Source of the DNA: Bacteroidota bacterium
GTDB taxonomy: Bacteria; Bacteroidota; Bacteroidia; Flavobacteriales_F; PHOS-HE28
Assembly (NCBI GenBank): GCA_014584605.1
Contig: JACTMO010000037.1
Span: 1 to 37,151, forward strand
Length of the DNA: 37,151 bases
Reading direction: 5' to 3'
The notes beneath the pieces were generated by a model. It saw only the letters and a program-made list of their open reading frames with translations, searched no databases and had not been told where the DNA came from. How positions within the stretch are numbered: the first letter of the stretch is position 1; every line of letters begins with the position of its first letter. Below, in pieces: positions 34,102 through 37,151 of the stretch. Made by a program: the position numbers and the translations under genes.

Positions 34102-34857
34102 CTACAGCCGGGCCAGACTGTCCATCAGCTCCTGCTTCTTGCGTCGGCTCACCGCCACGTTGGTGCCGTCGGTCATGATCACTTCGCCGCCCTCGCCGCG
34201 GATGTACTTCTTCACGTGCTTCACGTTGATGAGGTAGCTGTGATGCACCCGTACGAACTGCGCAGGGTCCAGCATGTCCTCGAACTCCTTCAACGTGCGG
34301 CTGATCACCAGGCGCTTCTTGTCCTTCTGGTGCACCACGGTGTAATTGCTGTCGCTCTCGCAGTACATGATGTCCTCCACGTCCACCATCTCCAACCCGT
34401 CCGTCACCGGCAGGGCGATCCGCTTGTCGGAGCCCGTCGGCCGCGTGAGGTTCTTCAGCAAGGCCATGAACTGGTCCGGGCTCTGGGGCGTTCGTTCCTC
34501 CTGCTGCACCTTGCCGATGGCCGTGGCCAGCTCCTCGGCATCCACCGGCTTCAGCAGGTAGTCGAGCGCGCTGAAACGGATGGCCTTCACGGCGTAGCCT
34601 TCGTGCGCCGTGGTGAAGATCACGTGCGGCCGGTCCGGACCGATGGCCTGCAACAGGTCGAAGCCCGTCTGCTTGCCCATTTCGATGTCCAGGAAGAGCA
34701 CCTTGGGCTTCACCTTGCTCAACAGCGCGACGCCCTCCGGCACGTTGGTGGCCATGCCCAGCAGCTCGATCTCCGGGTGTTTGCGTTGCAGCAGACCGCT
34801 GAGGGCATCGCGGCAATGCTGCTCGTCGTCCACGATGACGGCGCTGAGGGTGCTCAT
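34102..34857 (-). CDS. LytTR-type response regulator
   Basis: A 251-residue regulator. The receiver domain has SAVIVDDEQHCRDALSGLL (acidic pair Asp10/Asp11), the phospho-acceptor Asp57 in VLFLDIEMGKQTG, Thr83 in FTTAHEG and Lys103 in DYLLKPVDAEEL. A linker follows, then a LytTR DNA-binding domain (about 145-251: LPVTDGLEMVDVEDIMYCES, SRTLKEFEDML, FVRVHHSYLINVKHVKKYIR). It should be phosphorylated by a LytS-type histidine kinase; the C-terminal end of such a kinase is at 36882-37151. The pair is usually adjacent, but here three small genes lie between. Confidence 0.94.
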   Translation of the reverse strand: MSTLSAVIVDDEQHCRDALSGLLQRKHPEIELLGMATNVPEGVALLSKVKPKVLFLDIEMGKQTGFDLLQAIGPDRPHVIFTTAHEGYAVKAIRFSALDYLLKPVDAEELATAIGKVQQEERTPQSPDQFMALLKNLTRPTGSDKRIALPVTDGLEMVDVEDIMYCESDSNYTVVHQKDKKRLVISRTLKEFEDMLDPAQFVRVHHSYLINVKHVKKYIRGEGGEVIMTDGTNVAVSRRKKQELMDSLARL

Positions 34858-34876
34858 GGTCTTGCGGTTGAGGCAG

Positions 34877-34884
34877 GCAAGGTA
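34877..34884 (-). promoter_or_regulatory. Possible -7 element of the LytTR regulator gene
   Basis: TACCTTGC on the minus strand lies 19 bases upstream of ATG 34857, a partial match to TAnnTTTG. It may let the regulator be transcribed apart from the small genes. Confidence 0.3.
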
Positions 34885-34936
34885 GCACCTGCGGACCGGC
34901 AGGACCAGGGACCGGCCATGCGCCGGGGTCTCGGGA

Positions 34937-35158
34937 TCAGCGGACCAGGCGTGCGGCGCTCACCCGGGCGGCGCGCTGCTGCTCGGTCCAGGCGGCCAGG
35001 TCCATCGTGGGGTCCACGAAGGGGGCCACCATGCGGCGCTCGGTGCGGACCTGCCGGCCCTTGGCGTTCTTGCGCGGGGCGGCGGCGAAGGCGCCCTGGG
35101 CCAGGGTGAACAGGGCGACCAGGATCAGAAGGCTGCGGAGGATGATGCTGCGGTCCAT
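34937..35158 (-). CDS. Small secreted protein with APFVDPTM tail
   Basis: A 73-residue protein. The signal peptide is MDRSIILRSLLILVALFTLA with cleavage near AFAAAP, followed by a short basic stretch (RKNAKGRQVRTERR) and the tail VAPFVDPTMDLAAWTEQQR. The same APFVDPTM-x-LAAW tail ends the 191-residue protein at 35964-36539, the only other place it occurs in the window. ATG 35158 is chosen because it gives a clean signal peptide and lies just after the duplicated 86-base leader. The mature protein is only about 45 residues; function unknown. It lies 79 bases upstream of the LytTR regulator gene on the same strand. Confidence 0.7.
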   Translation of the reverse strand: MDRSIILRSLLILVALFTLAQGAFAAAPRKNAKGRQVRTERRMVAPFVDPTMDLAAWTEQQRAARVSAARLVR

Positions 35159-35173
35159 GGCTTGGGTCGGGCT

Positions 35174-35259
35174 TCGTTGGTGACCCAAAGCAAGCCCCGG
35201 GGCAGGGGGGAGCGTGAGCCCCGGTGAGCAGGTGGCGGGGCGGAGGGAGCAAGTGGCGG
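35174..35259 (-). repeat. 86-base duplicated leader, copy A
   Basis: This segment is nearly identical to 36564-36649, with only a handful of mismatches and the same length. It lies 16 bases upstream of the 73-residue gene. Read on the minus strand it contains CTTTGGGTC, and TTGGGTC can pair with GACCCAA (35162-35168 with 35182-35188) just before the start codon. Confidence 0.85.
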
Positions 35260-35328
35260 AGATGGTGTACGAACCACCGGATCGCGACACCACAGGGTCA
35301 CCGGCGGACCGCAGGCCGGGGCACGGCA

Positions 35329-35940
35329 CTACCCCGCGCGGCGGAGCATCGGCTCGGGACGGGGGCCGTTCTCCCGCGTCCCTCGCACACGGTCCCATTC
35401 CACCAGCAGGCGGCCGTGGCGGTCCAGCAGGGTGATGCGCTCGGCCATGGGCTTCACGGCGGCGCCATCCCGGGGGGTCAGCACCACGTGCAGCGCGATG
35501 GGCATGGGCTGGCCGTGGCCGTTCGCCGGGCGGCCCTCCCAGGGGCGGATCTCGATCAGGCGCGGCAGATGGCCTGGCTGCACCAGCACCAGGCGGATGG
35601 CGGGATCATCGGGCAGCTGCAGGGCGAACCGACCCTCCCCGTCCGTGTCCACCACCTGGGCCAGCCGCTCGTTGAGCACGATGCTCACCGCACAGGGATG
35701 GTCGTTGATGCCTTCCACCTGTCCGCGCACCTGCACGGGCCCGGACAGCGGGCGCGGGTACCAGCCGTCGCGGTCCAGGTCGTCCAGCGCCTTGCGCACC
35801 ACGCTGAAGGGCGGCACCACAACACCGGCGCCAGCGGTGGAGCGGCTCCACGGCCAGCTCAGGCCATGGTGGGCGATACGGCGCTTGAGGGTCTCCAGGA
35901 AGGGGTGCATGGGCTGCTCGGGATGGCGTCGGGGCGTCAT
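35329..35940 (-). CDS. Protein with carboxypeptidase-regulatory-like domain, unknown function
   Basis: A 203-residue protein (193 if it starts at the second Met, 35910). The N-terminal part (PFLETLKRRIAHHGLSWPWS) has no clear signal peptide. VVRKALDDLDRDGWYPRPLS follows, then a beta-sandwich-like stretch with VQVRGQVEGINDHPCAVSIV, AQVVDTDGEGRFALQLPDDP and LVLVQPGHLPRLIEIRPWEG, typical of CarboxypepD_reg-like domains, and an open C-terminus (HVVLTPRDGAAVKPMAERIT). It starts 23 bases after the stop of the 191-residue gene, so the two are co-transcribed. Its domain is related in pattern to the one in that neighbour. Frame use is convincing, but the exact start is not decided. Confidence 0.65.
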   Translation of the reverse strand: MTPRRHPEQPMHPFLETLKRRIAHHGLSWPWSRSTAGAGVVVPPFSVVRKALDDLDRDGWYPRPLSGPVQVRGQVEGINDHPCAVSIVLNERLAQVVDTDGEGRFALQLPDDPAIRLVLVQPGHLPRLIEIRPWEGRPANGHGQPMPIALHVVLTPRDGAAVKPMAERITLLDRHGRLLVEWDRVRGTRENGPRPEPMLRRAG

Positions 35941-35963
35941 ACGCGGATCGGGTGTCAAGGGGT

Positions 35964-36539
35964 TCAGGGCCTGGTCTCGGCGCGGCGGGTCTCCACCCAG
36001 GCGGCCAGTTCCATGGTGGGGTCCACGAAGGGAGCGGCCTCGCGGCGTGCCCGCTTCACCGGTGCGGCGGACGGGACCTCCACGGGCACCAGCCGGACGG
36101 TGCGCATGTGCTCGTAGCCGAAGTCGTCCTCCTGCGCGTTGAAGGCGATGAGCCCCACCGGACCGTCGTAGTGCACCGGACCCTCGGCCGGCTGGGCCAG
36201 CAGGCTCACCTGGAACTGGAACTGGTAGTCCTTCCGCGGCTGCACGCTGCCCGGAAGGCGGGTGTCGAACAGCAGCTCCTTGCCGATGGTGCCCGGCCGC
36301 TCGAAGCTCAGGCGGTATTCGTGGCCCAGGGGCAGCTCCATCTGGAATTGCGCCAGGCCCTGCTCCATGCGGGTGAAGGCCGCACCGTCCTGCAACACCG
36401 TCAGGGTGGCGCCCGTGAGGGCTTCGCTGCTCAGCACTTTGCCCTCGATGCGGAGCACGCGGGCCTCTTCGGCACGGGCGCTGGCGGCGCAAAGGGTGGC
36501 GGCGAGGGCGAGCAGGCGGAGGGTGGCGTTGGTGGTCAT
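35964..36539 (-). CDS. Secreted protein: carboxypeptidase-regulatory-like domain plus APFVDPTM tail
   Basis: A 191-residue protein. The signal peptide is MTTNATLRLLALAATLCAAS with cleavage near ARAEE. Residues 27-100 form a CarboxypepD_reg/Ig-like beta-sandwich: VLRIEGKVLSSEALTGATLT, AQFQMELPLGHEYRLSFERP and KELLFDTRLPGSV. A second beta-rich part follows (YQFQFQVSLLAQPAEGPVHY, VGLIAFNAQEDDFGYEHMR). The C-terminus RREAAPFVDPTMELAAWVE repeats the tail of the 73-residue protein. Both genes have a copy of the same 86-base leader. Likely periplasmic or surface-exposed; function unknown. Confidence 0.75.
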   Translation of the reverse strand: MTTNATLRLLALAATLCAASARAEEARVLRIEGKVLSSEALTGATLTVLQDGAAFTRMEQGLAQFQMELPLGHEYRLSFERPGTIGKELLFDTRLPGSVQPRKDYQFQFQVSLLAQPAEGPVHYDGPVGLIAFNAQEDDFGYEHMRTVRLVPVEVPSAAPVKRARREAAPFVDPTMELAAWVETRRAETRP

Positions 36540-36563
36540 GACCTTGGGCGTTGGGGGTCCGTG

Positions 36564-36649
36564 TCGTTGGTGACCCAAAGCAAGCCCCAGGGGCAGGGGG
36601 TGGGTGAGCCCCGGTGAGCAGGTGGCGGGGGGGAGGGCGCAAGTGGCGG
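36564..36649 (-). repeat. 86-base duplicated leader, copy B
   Basis: Second copy of the leader at 35174-35259, placed 24 bases upstream of the 191-residue gene. Short flanking inverted repeats (TTGGG and CCCAA) are retained in this copy. The conserved spacing to a start codon suggests promoter or 5' leader function rather than a mobile element. Confidence 0.85.
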
Positions 36650-36843
36650 GAGGGAGCACGCGGAGCAGTTCCAACCCGTCGCTGCGAGGCGCGGGAGTGC
36701 GCGCTGTGCCCCGCGGCGGTCCCCCTGGGGTGGACGGCGAACCGCTCCGCCGGGCCCGGCAAGGAGGGGAACGGGGTGGTTACCGCTGAAGGAGAGATGG
36801 CGTGTTTTCTGAGTTGAAACCTCCCCCAGCCTCTCCTTGTTCG

Positions 36844-36865
36844 GCGCGTGGAGCGATCCACGCGC
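36844..36865 (-). terminator. Terminator hairpin of the histidine kinase gene
   Basis: GCGCGTGGA, loop GCGA and TCCACGCGC form a perfect 9-bp stem 16 bases after the kinase stop codon. There is no T run. It separates the kinase transcript from the small-protein genes. Confidence 0.6.
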
Positions 36866-36881
36866 AGGAGGGGAGTTGAGT

Positions 36882-37151
36882 CTACGCGTCCCTCAGCAGG
36901 GGCATCTCCACTTCCACGCGGGTGCCGGTGGGGCGGTCCACGTAGCGGAAGCCGGCGTGGCCGCCGTGCTGCTTCTGCACCAGATCGAGGCGGCTGCGGG
37001 TGATGGCCGTGCCCAGGGAGGTCTTTTTGGTGGGCTGATCGGTCGTTGTGGCCTTGGGGGCGTTGCGGCCCACGCCGTCGTCCTCGATGATCCACAGGAG
37101 CTGGTCGCCGCGCGGCTCCACGGTGAGGGTGATGTGGCCCTTGCCCTCCTT
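36882..37151 (-). CDS. LytS-type sensor histidine kinase, C-terminal end (cut by right edge)
   Basis: The minus frame is open from the right edge to the stop at 36882 (89 codons plus stop). It begins GKGHITLTVEPRGDQLLWII, then the ATP-binding G1 box IIEDDGVGRNA, a G2-like SLGTAITRSRLDLVQKQHGG and the final strand TRVEVEMPL. This is the HATPase domain of the LytS/YehU-type kinases that partner LytTR regulators in Bacteroidota. The sensor, His box and N box lie outside the window. It is the probable partner of the regulator at 34102-34857. Confidence 0.88.
   Translation of the reverse strand, partial: KEGKGHITLTVEPRGDQLLWIIEDDGVGRNAPKATTTDQPTKKTSLGTAITRSRLDLVQKQHGGHAGFRYVDRPTGTRVEVEMPLLRDA

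Larger units (their letters stand above)
36540..36881. other. 342-base non-coding gap with leader repeat and hairpin
   Basis: No gene is supported here. The left part holds leader copy B (36564-36649); the middle (36660-36830) is unremarkable GC-rich sequence; the right end holds the kinase terminator hairpin at 36844. Confidence 0.55.

Noticed and set aside
36844..36865. Perfect inverted repeat as an attachment site or mobile-element end
   Set aside because: Single copy, directly after a stop codon and without target duplication or integrase; a terminator explains it.
35941..37095. 588-codon minus frame fusing the 203-residue protein with upstream sequence
   Set aside because: It crosses the 191-residue gene, leader copy B and the kinase terminator in a different frame; the upstream part has no domain.

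Overview
The window is chromosomal DNA from a GC-rich member of the Bacteroidota, most likely a Flavobacteriales-type organism. Four things point there: a type IX secretion (T9SS) C-terminal sorting domain on a very large secreted protein, the gliding genes gldB and gldC, start-proximal TAnnTTTG promoter elements, and a division/cell-wall (dcw) cluster with the Bacteroidota gene order and an FtsL of the Bacteroidota type. No rRNA, tRNA, CRISPR array or insertion sequence was seen.

Region 1-5066 is an accessory-looking secreted-protein operon on the minus strand. It holds a giant beta-helix/T9SS protein, translationally coupled to a delta-60-repeat protein that runs off the left edge. A run of 12 G at the signal-peptide region of the giant gene puts its best start codon out of frame.

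Region 5067-10607 is on the plus strand. It carries an alkyltransferase-like DNA repair protein without the active cysteine, a small STAS/SpoIIAA-like protein, an Mrp-type ATPase with a NifU C-terminal-domain protein (Fe-S cluster handling), and the two subunits of a 2-oxoacid:ferredoxin oxidoreductase (korA-korB), itself an Fe-S enzyme. Region 10683-14338 is on the minus strand: a coiled-coil secreted protein, a DUF4421 protein, NH3-dependent nadE and a PorT-like outer-membrane barrel.

Region 14350-17332 holds gldB-gldC (plus), then engB and an alpha/beta hydrolase (minus). The 365-base gap 17333-17697 is a divergent control region with MraZ-box repeats. From 17698 to 34031 lies one tightly packed plus-strand dcw operon: mraZ, rsmH, ftsL, ftsI, murE, mraY, murD, a free-standing MurD C-terminal-domain paralogue, ftsW, murG, murC, ftsQ, ftsA, ftsZ and a YqeY-like gene. 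It is mostly joined by 4-base ATGA overlaps and closes with a strong hairpin at 34052-34075. Together these genes make the lipid-linked peptidoglycan precursor (MurC, D, E, MraY, MurG) and the septal machine that uses it (FtsZ, A, Q, L, W, I).

Region 34102-37151 is on the minus strand. A LytTR response regulator and the C-terminal end of a LytS-type histidine kinase (cut by the right edge) enclose three small proteins. Two of these share an APFVDPTM-x-LAAW C-terminal tail and a duplicated 86-base upstream leader.

The observations most worth following are the poly-G tract, the stand-alone MurD C-terminal paralogue, the inverted MraZ-box arrays, the overlapping leaderless-type promoters at gldB, and the kinase-small protein-regulator locus.
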